Part shown: positions 1-6,085 of the stretch, piece by piece
Layout of the letters: each line of letters starts with the position of its first letter
How positions within the stretch are numbered: the stretch's first letter is position 1
Notes under the pieces: generated by a model
The model's input: the letters and a program-made list of their open reading frames with translations, nothing else
What the model was told of the DNA's origin: nothing
Databases searched by the model: none
Position numbers and translations under genes: made by a program
Assembly (NCBI GenBank): GCA_046590575.1
Contig: JBKJUS010000080.1
Location: 1 to 9,246, forward strand
Length of the DNA: 9,246 nucleotides
DNA from: DATLNF01 sp046590575
GTDB taxonomy: Bacteria; Actinomycetota; Actinomycetes; BP-191
Direction: 5' to 3'

Positions 1-586
1 CTTCCCTTCTGCCGTCGGCACTGACGCCGGTCGCGATCACCACGGCTTGGCTGACGACGCGACCGCCGAGGCGCACCTTGCAGTACGTCGCGTCGAGGAA
101 CACGTAGGGGAAGGCGAGCTGGTCGAGGGTGCGGGTGCGCCAGAGCGCGACCTCGGTGTCGAGCTGGGCGCAGATCCGGCTCACCTCGCTCTTGCTGATC
201 CCGGTGCCACCCATCGCGATGACCAGGTCGTCGACCCGGCGGGTGCTGACCCCCTCGACGTAGGCCTGCATCACGACCGCGTGCAGCGCCACGTCGATGC
301 GCCGGCGCGGAGCGAGCAGCGCCGGGAAGAACGACCCGGTCCGGACCTTCGGGATCCGCACCGTCAGGTCGCCGGCGGTCGTCGTGACGAGCTTGTCGCG
401 GCTGCCGTTGCGCTGCGTCGTGCGAGCCTCGGTCCGCTCGTGCAGGCCCGCGCCGATCTGGGCGGTCGCCTCAGCGTCGACCACGGCCTGGAGCATCCCG
501 CCGAGCAGCCGGCGCATCAGCTCACCACCATCGGCGGTGCGGAGCATCTCGATCATCTCGAGCAGTGCAGAATCGTCTAGGGCCAT
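1..586 (-). CDS. IS256-family (IS1081-like) transposase, N-terminal part, cut by window edge
   Basis: This is the first 195 residues of a mutator-type DDE transposase, which cuts and joins DNA to move its own insertion sequence. Translation begins MALDDSALLE, and the stretches QRNGSRDKL (59-65 region), GVSTRRVDDL (112-121) and SKSEVSRIC (131-139) match what I know of the IS1081 branch of IS256. The first catalytic aspartate is D165 in FLDATYCK; the other two acidic residues would lie past the window edge. Family members are about 400 residues, so a little under half is visible. The frame is open and undamaged as far as it can be read. The ATG at 586 is chosen because AGAGGA (595-600 on the plus strand as TCCTCT) sits 8 bases upstream. 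It marks the left part of the window as mobile or accessory DNA. The family call is from recalled motifs, not a search. Confidence 0.93.
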   Translation of the reverse strand, partial: MALDDSALLEMIEMLRTADGGELMRRLLGGMLQAVVDAEATAQIGAGLHERTEARTTQRNGSRDKLVTTTAGDLTVRIPKVRTGSFFPALLAPRRRIDVALHAVVMQAYVEGVSTRRVDDLVIAMGGTGISKSEVSRICAQLDTEVALWRTRTLDQLAFPYVFLDATYCKVRLGGRVVSQAVVIATGVSADGRRE

Positions 587-600
587 CGCGTTGATCCTCT

Positions 601-630
601 TCTGTGAGTTCCTTGGTCGGTTCTCACAGA
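601..630. repeat. 8-bp inverted repeat upstream of the transposase, near the IS end
   Basis: TCTGTGAG (601-608) and CTCACAGA (623-630) are perfect inverted copies separated by 14 bases. They lie 15 bases upstream of the transposase start. In IS256-family elements the terminal inverted repeat is close to the transposase 5' end, so this could be part of the IS end or a hairpin limiting read-through into the transposase. The exact IS boundary cannot be set, because the other end of the element is outside the window. Confidence 0.5.
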
Positions 631-640
631 GCCTCACGCG

Positions 641-955
641 GTGGCCCCTCAACGTCCGGGACCGACACGAGCCAGCCGACGAACTACGAGGGCGAGTTAC
701 ACCACATCAGGGGACGCAGCCCTCTGGCTGCTACTGACCCGCCTGAACTGCACCTTGGACATCCAGGAGGACTACGCGCCGTGGGCCTACGTCTCGGAGC
801 TCCGAGAGGGCCACATCACTTGGTCGTCCAGCGACCGTGAAGACCTGGACCACGAGGTGCGCTGGCTGTCGGGGGATGAGAGGCAGAGCGCCTGGCTGCG
901 GTACGGCATCGTGGAGGACGTAGGCATCTACTTGGGCAGGATGTTGCGAGGGTAG
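641..955 (+). CDS. Hypothetical protein, probably missing its true 5' end
   Basis: I do not recognise this protein. The GTG at 641 opens a 104-residue frame, but the first 25 or so residues are arginine- and threonine-rich and look non-coding, and no ribosome site precedes 641. From about residue 27 the composition becomes protein-like, with acidic, aromatic and hydrophobic residues alternating (for example DIQEDYAPWAYVSELREG, about 40-57, and WLRYGIVEDVGIYLG near the C-terminus). It starts only about 10 bases beyond the inverted repeat that lies next to the transposase. A plausible reading is the 3' part of a gene whose start was separated or destroyed by insertion of the IS. An alternative is a short intact gene starting internally, or no gene at all. 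No domain, signal peptide or membrane segment is visible. Confidence 0.4.
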   Translation: MAPQRPGPTRASRRTTRASYTTSGDAALWLLLTRLNCTLDIQEDYAPWAYVSELREGHITWSSSDREDLDHEVRWLSGDERQSAWLRYGIVEDVGIYLGRMLRG

Positions 956-1080
956 GTCCGCTAGCCAACAGTTTGAGAACCTGCATTACCCGCACGGAGA
1001 AGTGCGCTGGGAAGGAGTGGCCGAGAAGCGTCAGAGCCGTACTGCACGGCCGGGGCACGGGCTCCGCCAACTGACCCTGG

Positions 1081-1353
1081 CTAGCTCTCAAGCACCCGGT
1101 AGATGGTTTCAGAGAGAGGAAGCGGGCGGGGTACGTCATGCCAGCCGATCTCGACCGCCTTGTCAGCGATCGCGGCCTTGACCAGGGCGATGTCCACGTC
1201 ATCGTCGAAGATTGAGATGGACATTCCGTTCCCAGTCGCCGGGTCGACCACGTGATACGCGGCCAGCACTCCGGAAATGGTCTTCGCGGCGTCTATCACC
1301 CACTGGCGCTCGTCGTCAGGCATCGGCTCCCACACGGCGATTCGGGCGAACAC
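1081..1353 (-). CDS. ABM-like dimeric alpha/beta-barrel protein
   Basis: A 90-residue protein resembling the antibiotic-biosynthesis-monooxygenase (ABM) fold: MFARIAVWEPMP at the start for the first strand, a helix rich in E/R/A, then AAYHVVDPATGNGMSISIFDDD (about 31-52), which matches the usual strand-turn-strand pattern of these ferredoxin-like dimers, and a final helix plus strand. Family members are 90-110 residues and act as cofactor-free oxygenases or as small ligand-binding dimers; many are only assumed to be enzymes. The GTG at 1353 is chosen because CGGAGG lies about 6 bases upstream on the minus strand. It is transcribed away from the SnoaL-hydrolase pair, so the 285-base gap between them must hold promoters for both directions. 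The specific substrate cannot be inferred. Confidence 0.7.
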   Translation of the reverse strand: MFARIAVWEPMPDDERQWVIDAAKTISGVLAAYHVVDPATGNGMSISIFDDDVDIALVKAAIADKAVEIGWHDVPRPLPLSETIYRVLES

Positions 1354-1638
1354 GGCTACCTCCGTTGACGAAATGGTCGACCGAAGCTGGCCCCGGCCCC
1401 TCGATGTTAGAACGGACGGTCATCCTGCTGACCGAGCCGTGACGTCAGTTGGACTCGTTGCTGGTCGCACCTCGCCAACCGTGAAAAAAGTGCAGTTCTC
1501 CACATCAGGGCTAACCGGGCCCTATCCTTACGTCGCAAAAAGCGAGTTCGGCTAGCGAGGTGCCGGCGACCGTGACACGGTGCGTGCCGTAACGGTCGAG
1601 CTGCCAGCGCCACCGGCCCATCTGCCTTGGAGCCCGGT

Positions 1639-2043
1639 ATGAACAGCGCCATTGAGGACGTTCTCCGCGCGGTTTACGAGGCGTACGCAGCGATGGACAT
1701 AGCGGCTCTCGATGCCGCTGTTCCGGAAGACGGCGTGTGGCACGTTTCTGGGCATCACCCCCTGTCCGGCGACTACCGCGGGAAGGCCGCCACGTGGGGG
1801 TACCTGGGCAAGGTAGCTGAGGTCAGTGGTGGGAAGGGCGGATGCGTCGTGCACAGCATCACGACGGACGACCAGGGGCACGGCGTCGTCCTGCTGACAG
1901 GCACGATCCGCGACTACGTTCGACAGGTCATCCACATTTGGCATGTCGAGAACGGACGGATCACCGAGTTCTGGGACGCCTACCTCGACGCCTCAGCCGA
2001 AGACGCCTTTTGGAACAACGCCTTACCGACCGCCGTCGGATGA
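1639..2043 (+). CDS. SnoaL-like / NTF2-fold protein
   Basis: A 134-residue protein of the SnoaL-like branch of the NTF2 fold. Visible features in order are an N-terminal helix (AIEDVLRAVYEAYAAMDIAALDAAV), the start of the cone strands (EDGVWHVSGHHPLSGDYRG, the typical region before the second helix), then a strand ending HIWHVENGRITEFWDAYLD, which is the most characteristic SnoaL-like signature. Members include polyketide cyclases, isomerases and many unassigned small-molecule-binding proteins. A TTG at 1627 is also in frame, but ATG 1639 is preferred because GGAG (1629-1632) lies 6 bases before it and overlaps the TTG. The stop overlaps the ATG of the following hydrolase by 4 bases (ATGA, 2040-2043), so the two are very likely co-translated. 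The substrate is unknown. Confidence 0.85.
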   Translation: MNSAIEDVLRAVYEAYAAMDIAALDAAVPEDGVWHVSGHHPLSGDYRGKAATWGYLGKVAEVSGGKGGCVVHSITTDDQGHGVVLLTGTIRDYVRQVIHIWHVENGRITEFWDAYLDASAEDAFWNNALPTAVG

Positions 2044-2966
2044 GAACGGCGGAGGATGTAAGAGACGCCGACAAGCAGTTTCTGATCGACCTGCCGGGGA
2101 ACCGTGTCCTGCACTTCTGGGAGGGCGGTGACCCTGCGGGATCGCCGATCCTGATCCACCACGGCTGCCCGGGAGGCCGGCTGGCGGCGAGCACCGGGAA
2201 CGACGCCGCCCGGCGGCAAGGGGTGCGGTTGCTCTCGTTCAGCCGACCTGGTTACGGGCGCTCTACCGACACACGAAGGAGTCTGGCGTCGGTGGGAGCC
2301 GACAGCCTGCTGGTCGCCAACGAGCTTGGCGTGGCCGAGTTCGCCGTACTCGGCGGCTCAGCCGGAGGGCCCTATTCGATCGCCACCGGTCTGGCAGATC
2401 CAAGCCGGGTGCGGGCAGTCGGAGTCGTGGCCGGCGTGGCGCCCTGGCCCATCTTCCTCGACGCGGCGGACGATGACCGGGAGGACCTACGTCTGTGGGA
2501 ACTTGCAAGAGCAGGCGACGAACCAAGTGCCCTGGACGGGTTCAGGGTTCGAATCAGGGCCGAGTACGCCGGCCTGCTCGAGTTGGACGACGGCGCCATG
2601 ATCGAAGCCGTCAAGGCGGCTAACCCGGCCGAGGAGGCGGGTTGGCTCGACGCGGCCACCAGCGCGGCGTACGTCGCGGACAAGCGTGAGGCCCTTCAAA
2701 CCTACGACGGCGCCGCACGCGACGTGGTTGCCATGGGCCTGGACTGGGACATCACCCCCACGGATCTGAAGGTTCCCACCTGGCTCTGGTACGGCGACCG
2801 TGACAAAGGCGTTCCTGCCACAAACGGCCGGTGGCTCACTGAGCAAATTCCTGGGTCGACATTGATCATCCGCCCCGGAAAAGGCCACGGTGGCACCATC
2901 TTCGGATTCTGGGACGACATGCTCAGCATCCTGCGCGACCAGGTCCGGCCCAACCAGGCAAGGTAG
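2040..2966 (+). CDS. Alpha/beta-hydrolase fold protein
   Basis: A 308-residue cytoplasmic alpha/beta hydrolase. The oxyanion-hole segment HHGCPGG is at 40-46, and SRPGYGRS (68-75) is the conserved strand-4 loop. The nucleophile elbow is GGSAGG with S107, the likely acid is D253 or D255 in WYGDRD, and the histidine is H283 in GKGHGG. A cap region of roughly 130-235 sits between nucleophile and acid. No signal peptide is seen. The order and spacing fit the esterase/epoxide-hydrolase/proline-iminopeptidase superfamily, and the complete triad suggests an active enzyme. The ATG at 2040 is chosen over much earlier in-frame codons because it forms the ATGA overlap with the SnoaL-like gene and begins the recognisable fold. 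Pairing with a SnoaL-like protein suggests both act on the same small molecule; this is inference. Confidence 0.9.
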   Translation: MRTAEDVRDADKQFLIDLPGNRVLHFWEGGDPAGSPILIHHGCPGGRLAASTGNDAARRQGVRLLSFSRPGYGRSTDTRRSLASVGADSLLVANELGVAEFAVLGGSAGGPYSIATGLADPSRVRAVGVVAGVAPWPIFLDAADDDREDLRLWELARAGDEPSALDGFRVRIRAEYAGLLELDDGAMIEAVKAANPAEEAGWLDAATSAAYVADKREALQTYDGAARDVVAMGLDWDITPTDLKVPTWLWYGDRDKGVPATNGRWLTEQIPGSTLIIRPGKGHGGTIFGFWDDMLSILRDQVRPNQAR

Positions 2967-2976
2967 GTGCCTTTCT
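2956..2976 (+). terminator. Weak hairpin at the end of the hydrolase gene
   Basis: AGGCA (2956-2960) and TGCCT (2968-2972) can pair around a 7-base loop that contains the stop codon, followed by TTCTCCTT. It lies in the 54-base gap between two converging genes, where a terminator is expected. The stem is only 5 bp, so this is a weak call. Confidence 0.25.
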
Positions 2977-3020
2977 CCTTGGTGGCATCCGGCATTGGCC
3001 GCACTGGGTGGGAGTTGAGG

Positions 3021-4172
3021 TTACCGGCAGCCCTGTGGGGCAGCGGCCTCGTCGAATCGGGCGGTGATCCACGGGAGGGCGTCGTCCTCGGCGGCGGTGA
3101 CCACGTCGTCATGGCCTGCGTCGAATGTTTTGGTGTGAATGGCTGACCCGTGCGCGCAAAGCCGCCCGATGAGGGCCGTAAGGGGGGTCGCGGGGACCTG
3201 GTCGTCCTTTGTTCCTCTGGCGAGGAAGACTGGAATCGCTGGCGAGATGCGGTCAGGAACGTTGGCCGTCAAGGCGCTCCGCACTCCGGGAAGGCTGCTC
3301 GGATCAGCGCGAAACAGCGTGCTGGCGTCAACAGTGCGGTAGCGGTCGAGGACAGTCGGAAGGCACTCCCTCTTGATGTCCTCGACGTCTGCGAGTGCCG
3401 CAGGAGTGAGGAACGCGGCGAGGTCCAGACTCGGGTAGGCCGTGGTGAATCCGATGGCGCCCAGGATGACGTTCCCTTTGTACGGCGACTGGAGACTGGC
3501 AGTCAGCGCTTCCGGGAATATGGGTGCGGGCGCTAACGCGACGACTCCCTTGACCTGAAGGACGGGCGAGTAACTCGGCGCGAGTTGACCGGCCATCAGG
3601 ACCGCGGCCCCGCCCTGGGAGTGTCCGGCTAAGACGACGGATCCGACCGTTCCGACGTTGGGGAGGCTCGCGGCCGCGCGGATGGCGTCGAGCAGGCTGT
3701 GGGCGTCGGAAATGCTCACGGCGTAAGGCGGGGTGCCGGGCACGCCCATGCCCTCGTAGTCCGGGGCGACGAGGACCGCTCCGCGCTCGACCTGCTGGCC
3801 GCCGTACGGCGGCAAGTTAGCTCGAACGTCACGCGAGGGCGCGCAGGTATCCCCGAGCCCGACCGTGCCGTGCGCCCATCCGTATACCGGCCGACCGCCC
3901 GGCGGCGGCGCCCCAGTCGGCACGAGCGCGAAGCCCGACATCGCGACGTCCGCCCCAGAGACACCGGTCGAGTGGTACAGATAGCGCCACACTCTCGCCG
4001 GGGGGTTCAGCGGGATGCCTTTGACCTCCTCCATCCGGATGAGCTGACCGGGCGCCGCGGCCGAAAGCGGGGCCGGGGGCCGGTAGAACGACTGGTCACT
4101 GGGCTGACCGCTGGAGCTGCAACTGGTCACAAGAACCGACCCGAGGACGAAACCGATCATGAGCCGTCTCAT
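3021..4172 (-). CDS. Secreted lipoprotein, LIP-family (secretory lipase) alpha/beta hydrolase
   Basis: A 383-residue exported lipase or esterase. The N-terminus MRRLMIGFVLGSVLVTSC is a lipoprotein signal with lipobox VTSC and acylated C18, so the enzyme should sit on the outer face of the membrane. Family signatures in order are YGWAHGTVGLGDTCAPS (97-113, oxyanion-hole region), PDYEGMGVPG (137-146), GHSQGG with nucleophile S185, TKDDQVP with probable acid D323 or D324, and AGHDDV with H354. Four cysteines (110, 270, 339, 382) beyond the lipobox may form disulfides, as expected outside the cell. Length fits the family, also known from mycobacterial lipases. A GTG at 4181 is in frame, but ATG 4172 is preferred because AGGGAG lies 8 bases upstream and overlaps that GTG. 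It is the last gene of the minus-strand group and converges on the cytoplasmic hydrolase. Confidence 0.9.
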   Translation of the reverse strand: MRRLMIGFVLGSVLVTSCSSSGQPSDQSFYRPPAPLSAAAPGQLIRMEEVKGIPLNPPARVWRYLYHSTGVSGADVAMSGFALVPTGAPPPGGRPVYGWAHGTVGLGDTCAPSRDVRANLPPYGGQQVERGAVLVAPDYEGMGVPGTPPYAVSISDAHSLLDAIRAAASLPNVGTVGSVVLAGHSQGGAAVLMAGQLAPSYSPVLQVKGVVALAPAPIFPEALTASLQSPYKGNVILGAIGFTTAYPSLDLAAFLTPAALADVEDIKRECLPTVLDRYRTVDASTLFRADPSSLPGVRSALTANVPDRISPAIPVFLARGTKDDQVPATPLTALIGRLCAHGSAIHTKTFDAGHDDVVTAAEDDALPWITARFDEAAAPQGCR

Positions 4173-4272
4173 ACCGGTCACTCCCTGTGATTTGGGCTCG
4201 CAAAGTCGACGATTTCAGGCGGCCATCCGCCGGTCGAGGTTTGTCGGGGGTCCACGGGCCGCGCTACCTCGG

Positions 4273-4656
4273 TCATGTCGAGCTAGATCCGTGGCGGGAG
4301 GAGTCCAGCGCGGCCAGTGATTCGGCACGCCTGGCAACCAAGGCCGTCGTTTCATTGAAGAGTTGGCGCAGCTGCGTATCGAACTGCGGCGCTACCTGCT
4401 CGGCGAGGGGCCCTGAAATGACGGCTCGCTCAGTGAGCCGGCATCCGGTGGGCGTGGGGTCGATGTGATGCTCGTAGGACATCGTCAGGTCAGTCATCCG
4501 TGTCTCGTTAACCCACAGGCGCGGTTGGTCGCTGAGAACAATGACGGACTCCGACTCGTGCAGGTCGCGAAGGCGGCTTGTGACCGTGCTGCCCACCGCG
4601 AAAGGTCCGTCAATTCGGGCCGATTGGATCAGATCGCCGTCTGGCCAACTGGCCAC
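4273..4656 (-). CDS. SRPBCC / polyketide-cyclase-like protein, start uncertain
   Basis: The 127 residues from GTG 4656 match the START/SRPBCC fold, which forms a deep cavity for hydrophobic ligands: ASWPDG followed by SARIDGPFAVGSTVTSRL, then paired strands through SYEHHIDPTPTGCRLTERAVISG, and a long C-terminal helix (PQFDTQLRQLFNETTALVARR). GTG 4656 falls inside the conserved first helix. The same frame stays open for 33 more codons to a TAG at 4756-4758, and reads ITHIYSTVAQ then PERAWQAWTDV, exactly the first strand and helix of this family. No ATG, GTG or TTG exists in that extension; the choices are ATT (4749), CTG (4743) or an ATA (4737) where ATG would be ideal. The gene either uses a rare start, has lost its start codon, or is truncated. 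It lies between the methyltransferase and the lipase on the same strand. Confidence 0.75.
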   Translation of the reverse strand: MASWPDGDLIQSARIDGPFAVGSTVTSRLRDLHESESVIVLSDQPRLWVNETRMTDLTMSYEHHIDPTPTGCRLTERAVISGPLAEQVAPQFDTQLRQLFNETTALVARRAESLAALDSSRHGSSST

Positions 4657-4747
4657 ATCAGTCCAGGCCTGCCACGCGCGCTCTGGACCGGCGGTGGTCC
4701 CGCCGTGTTGAGCAACTGTGCTGTAGATATGCGTTATCCGCAGTCGA

Positions 4748-4759
4748 ATAGCCGGCTAT
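4748..4759. promoter_or_regulatory. Perfect 12-bp palindrome at the SRPBCC gene start
   Basis: ATAGCCGGCTAT is a perfect 12-bp palindrome lying across the in-frame stop and the first codons of the extended SRPBCC frame. Dimeric regulators bind such sites, but a 12-bp palindrome without a spacer may also be chance. No regulator gene is seen in this part of the window. Confidence 0.3.
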
Positions 4760-4785
4760 CGGCGGTCGAATTGTCTGGTGAAAGC

Positions 4786-4802
4786 GGCCTTCACCGAAGG
4801 CC
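4786..4802 (-). terminator. GC-rich hairpin downstream of the methyltransferase gene
   Basis: GGCCTTC (4786-4792) and GAAGGCC (4796-4802) form a perfect 7-bp stem with a 3-base loop, about 70 bases past the methyltransferase stop. There is no T-run on either side, so it would be a tract-less, actinobacterial-type terminator at best. It could instead be a transcript-stabilising hairpin between two genes of one operon. Confidence 0.35.
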
Positions 4803-4871
4803 TCCCGGAGTGGTCGCGCCGAAGGTTCCCATTGGCTGGAGTGACGGTCATTCTCCAGGCGCCGTGCGGTA

Positions 4872-5714
4872 CTACTTCGCTCCAACGATGCAGCGGGCCA
4901 CGCCCGGAACCCGGACCTTGCCGTCCTTCTCGAACGCGCTCACATTTGAAATGACCGAGGCCCGGATCCGCTCCCGTGCTGGGTCGTCGACTTGCTGGAG
5001 CGCCGCAACTGCGAGGGAGACGTGCTCGCTCATCATCTGCCAATATTCGGCCGGTGTCGACGTCACCAGCTCGACGTCGACGTCCCACTCGGAAACGTCG
5101 CGCAGGCCCGCAGCCTCGTACACGGCGCTGACATGACCCGCCGCCGCGCACCGGAACATGTTCGGCCCATCTGGGTCAGGTGACGCCAATACCACCTCAC
5201 TCCCTATTGCCTGCATGAGGATCGTCGTCCACGGATTTTTCTCGGGCTTGACCCACACCGACGAGCAGAGGCGTCCGCCCGGCTTGAGGACACGGGTAAA
5301 CTCAGCCGTGGCTTTGGCCGCATCAGGAAAGAACATGTACCCAAAGCGCACGGACACGCTGTCGAACGTGGCGTCCCCGAAGGGCAAGTCGTCGGCGCTG
5401 CACACCTTCGTCTCGACATTTTTGACCCCCTGCCCTTCGGCCCGGCGCGCGGCGACCTCCAACATCTGCGGTGCGAGGTCGGTCAGCACGGCGCGACCCA
5501 GCGGAGCGAGTCGGGCAACACTCAGCCCCGGCTCACCCGTACCCGTGGCGATGTCTAGATGCTGCTGATCCTGGGCGATGTCGAGATGCTCGATCATCGT
5601 TGCGCTGACCGGGCACAACTGATCCATGATGAGCCGATCCCACTTCTCCCATCCACCTGAAAGCCCCGCCCACGTCGCCCGCTGGGCATCCCGAATCTCG
5701 TCCGCGCTAGGCAT
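4872..5714 (-). CDS. Class I SAM-dependent methyltransferase
   Basis: A 280-residue cytoplasmic methyltransferase of the UbiE/Methyltransf_11 type, moving a methyl group from S-adenosylmethionine to a small acceptor. The glycine-rich motif I is LDIATGTGEPGLSVA (53-67), the acidic end of strand 2 is LTDLAPQML (78-86), motif III region CSADDLPFGDATFDSV is at 105-120, and the post-motif LKPGGRLCSSVW is at 143-154. The C-terminal part (about 170-280), with AEYWQMMSEHVSLAVAALQ, is the family's usual substrate-side region. ATG 5714 is preferred to an upstream in-frame start at 5771 because GGAGG lies about 7 bases before it. It is the first gene of the minus-strand group and is followed after about 215 bases by the SRPBCC gene. 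The acceptor molecule cannot be inferred from sequence; the UbiE-like resemblance does not by itself mean quinone synthesis. Confidence 0.9.
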   Translation of the reverse strand: MPSADEIRDAQRATWAGLSGGWEKWDRLIMDQLCPVSATMIEHLDIAQDQQHLDIATGTGEPGLSVARLAPLGRAVLTDLAPQMLEVAARRAEGQGVKNVETKVCSADDLPFGDATFDSVSVRFGYMFFPDAAKATAEFTRVLKPGGRLCSSVWVKPEKNPWTTILMQAIGSEVVLASPDPDGPNMFRCAAAGHVSAVYEAAGLRDVSEWDVDVELVTSTPAEYWQMMSEHVSLAVAALQQVDDPARERIRASVISNVSAFEKDGKVRVPGVARCIVGAK

Positions 5715-5741
5715 TCGGCCCTCCTGCGGTCGAGTTCCTTC

Positions 5742-5755
5742 GTACACGAGTACAC
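5742..5755 (-). promoter_or_regulatory. Operator-like GTACAC repeat upstream of the methyltransferase
   Basis: GTACAC occurs twice (5742-5747 and 5750-5755) with two bases between. Because GTAC is itself palindromic, the unit also reads as GTAC-N4-GTAC. It lies 28-41 bases upstream of the methyltransferase start codon, where a repressor site would be expected. No matching regulator is encoded nearby. Confidence 0.3.
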
Positions 5756-5970
5756 CTACTGCCGCGATCATCTTGCGGCCGGTTACCGACCGTGCCTGCC
5801 GTTAGGCCTCGCCGCGGGAGTCCGCTGGTGCCGCACGACCACAGGCCACTTCTATCAGTTGACCACCGCAGCGAGCGCCTTCGGGTCGGCTAGCAACCCG
5901 AGCGGTGACCTTTACCGGTACCGCACGACTCGCTCGTGCGTGCGGGCGGTGGCGCCCGAGCCATCCGCTA

Positions 5971-5991
5971 TGGCACGTGGGTGGCACGTGG
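5971..5991. repeat. Two tandem copies of TGGCACGTGG, 11-bp period
   Basis: TGGCACGTGG at 5971-5980 and 5982-5991 are identical and spaced one helical turn apart. Each copy has the palindrome CACGTG at its centre. It lies about 50 bases from the tRNA-like 3' end, a spacing that would suit an integrase or excisionase arm site; a host regulator site is equally possible. Confidence 0.55.
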
Positions 5992-6042
5992 ATCCTGGTT
6001 GGTGCGCCAATCAGGGCGCTGACCTGCAACGATGGGTCAGCA

Positions 6043-6074
6043 AGGTTGCTGGTTCGAAACCAGCTACTCCCACC
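6043..6074 (+). other. tRNA 3'-end fragment, candidate attachment site (att) remnant
   Basis: The sequence fits tRNA positions 44-75 without gaps. AGGTT (6043-6047) is a normal variable loop, GCTGG/CCAGC (6048-6052, 6060-6064) is a perfect 5-bp T stem around the loop TTCGAAA, TACTCCC (6065-6071) is in place of the acceptor 3' strand, and A6072 would be the discriminator, followed by CCT. The matching 5' acceptor strand (GGGAGTA) and a fitting anticodon arm are absent upstream, so this is not a complete tRNA gene. Tyrosine integrases commonly recombine at exactly this part of tRNA genes, leaving such a duplicate 3' piece. I cannot assign the amino acid. A chance resemblance is possible, but the run of correct spacings makes it less likely. 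Confidence 0.55.
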
Positions 6075-6085
6075 TGACAGTCGGA

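Larger units (their letters stand above)
5715..6085. other. 371-base gene-free stretch between methyltransferase and STAS gene
   Basis: No convincing gene was found. The stretch holds, left to right, a GTACAC direct repeat (5742-5755) just upstream of the methyltransferase ribosome site, unremarkable GC-rich sequence, an 11-bp tandem repeat (5971-5991), an imperfect hairpin CTGACC/GGTCAG (about 6019-6040), and a tRNA 3'-end-like sequence (6043-6074). Open frames here are arginine- and serine-rich and lack ribosome sites. I judge this the joint between accessory DNA and the chromosomal backbone. Confidence 0.6.

Noticed and set aside
47..580. 177-codon plus-strand frame opposite the transposase
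   Set aside because: Shadow of the IS256-type transposase, whose conserved motifs are clear on the minus strand.
1031..1066. GAGCC/GGCTC hairpin resembling the start of a group II intron domain V
   Set aside because: Only the outer 5 bp pair; the inner stem, bulge and GAAA tetraloop expected of domain V are absent and no reverse transcriptase gene is nearby.
960..1085. 8-bp inverted copies GCTAGCCA / TGGCTAGC about 110 bases apart
   Set aside because: The core GCTAGC is itself palindromic, so the match is weak evidence, and the flanks show no further symmetry or target duplication.
2546..2555. GGTTCGAATC, a T-loop-like sequence
   Set aside because: It lies within the hydrolase coding region, the flanking bases do not form a T stem, and no other tRNA part is present.
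4218..4231. GGCGG/CCGCC hairpin between the SRPBCC and lipase genes
   Set aside because: A 5-bp GC stem with no T-run is expected by chance in DNA of this composition; too weak to call a terminator.
4465..5136. 223-codon plus-strand frame across the SRPBCC and methyltransferase genes
   Set aside because: It runs antisense to two well-supported genes and its product has no domain or ribosome site.
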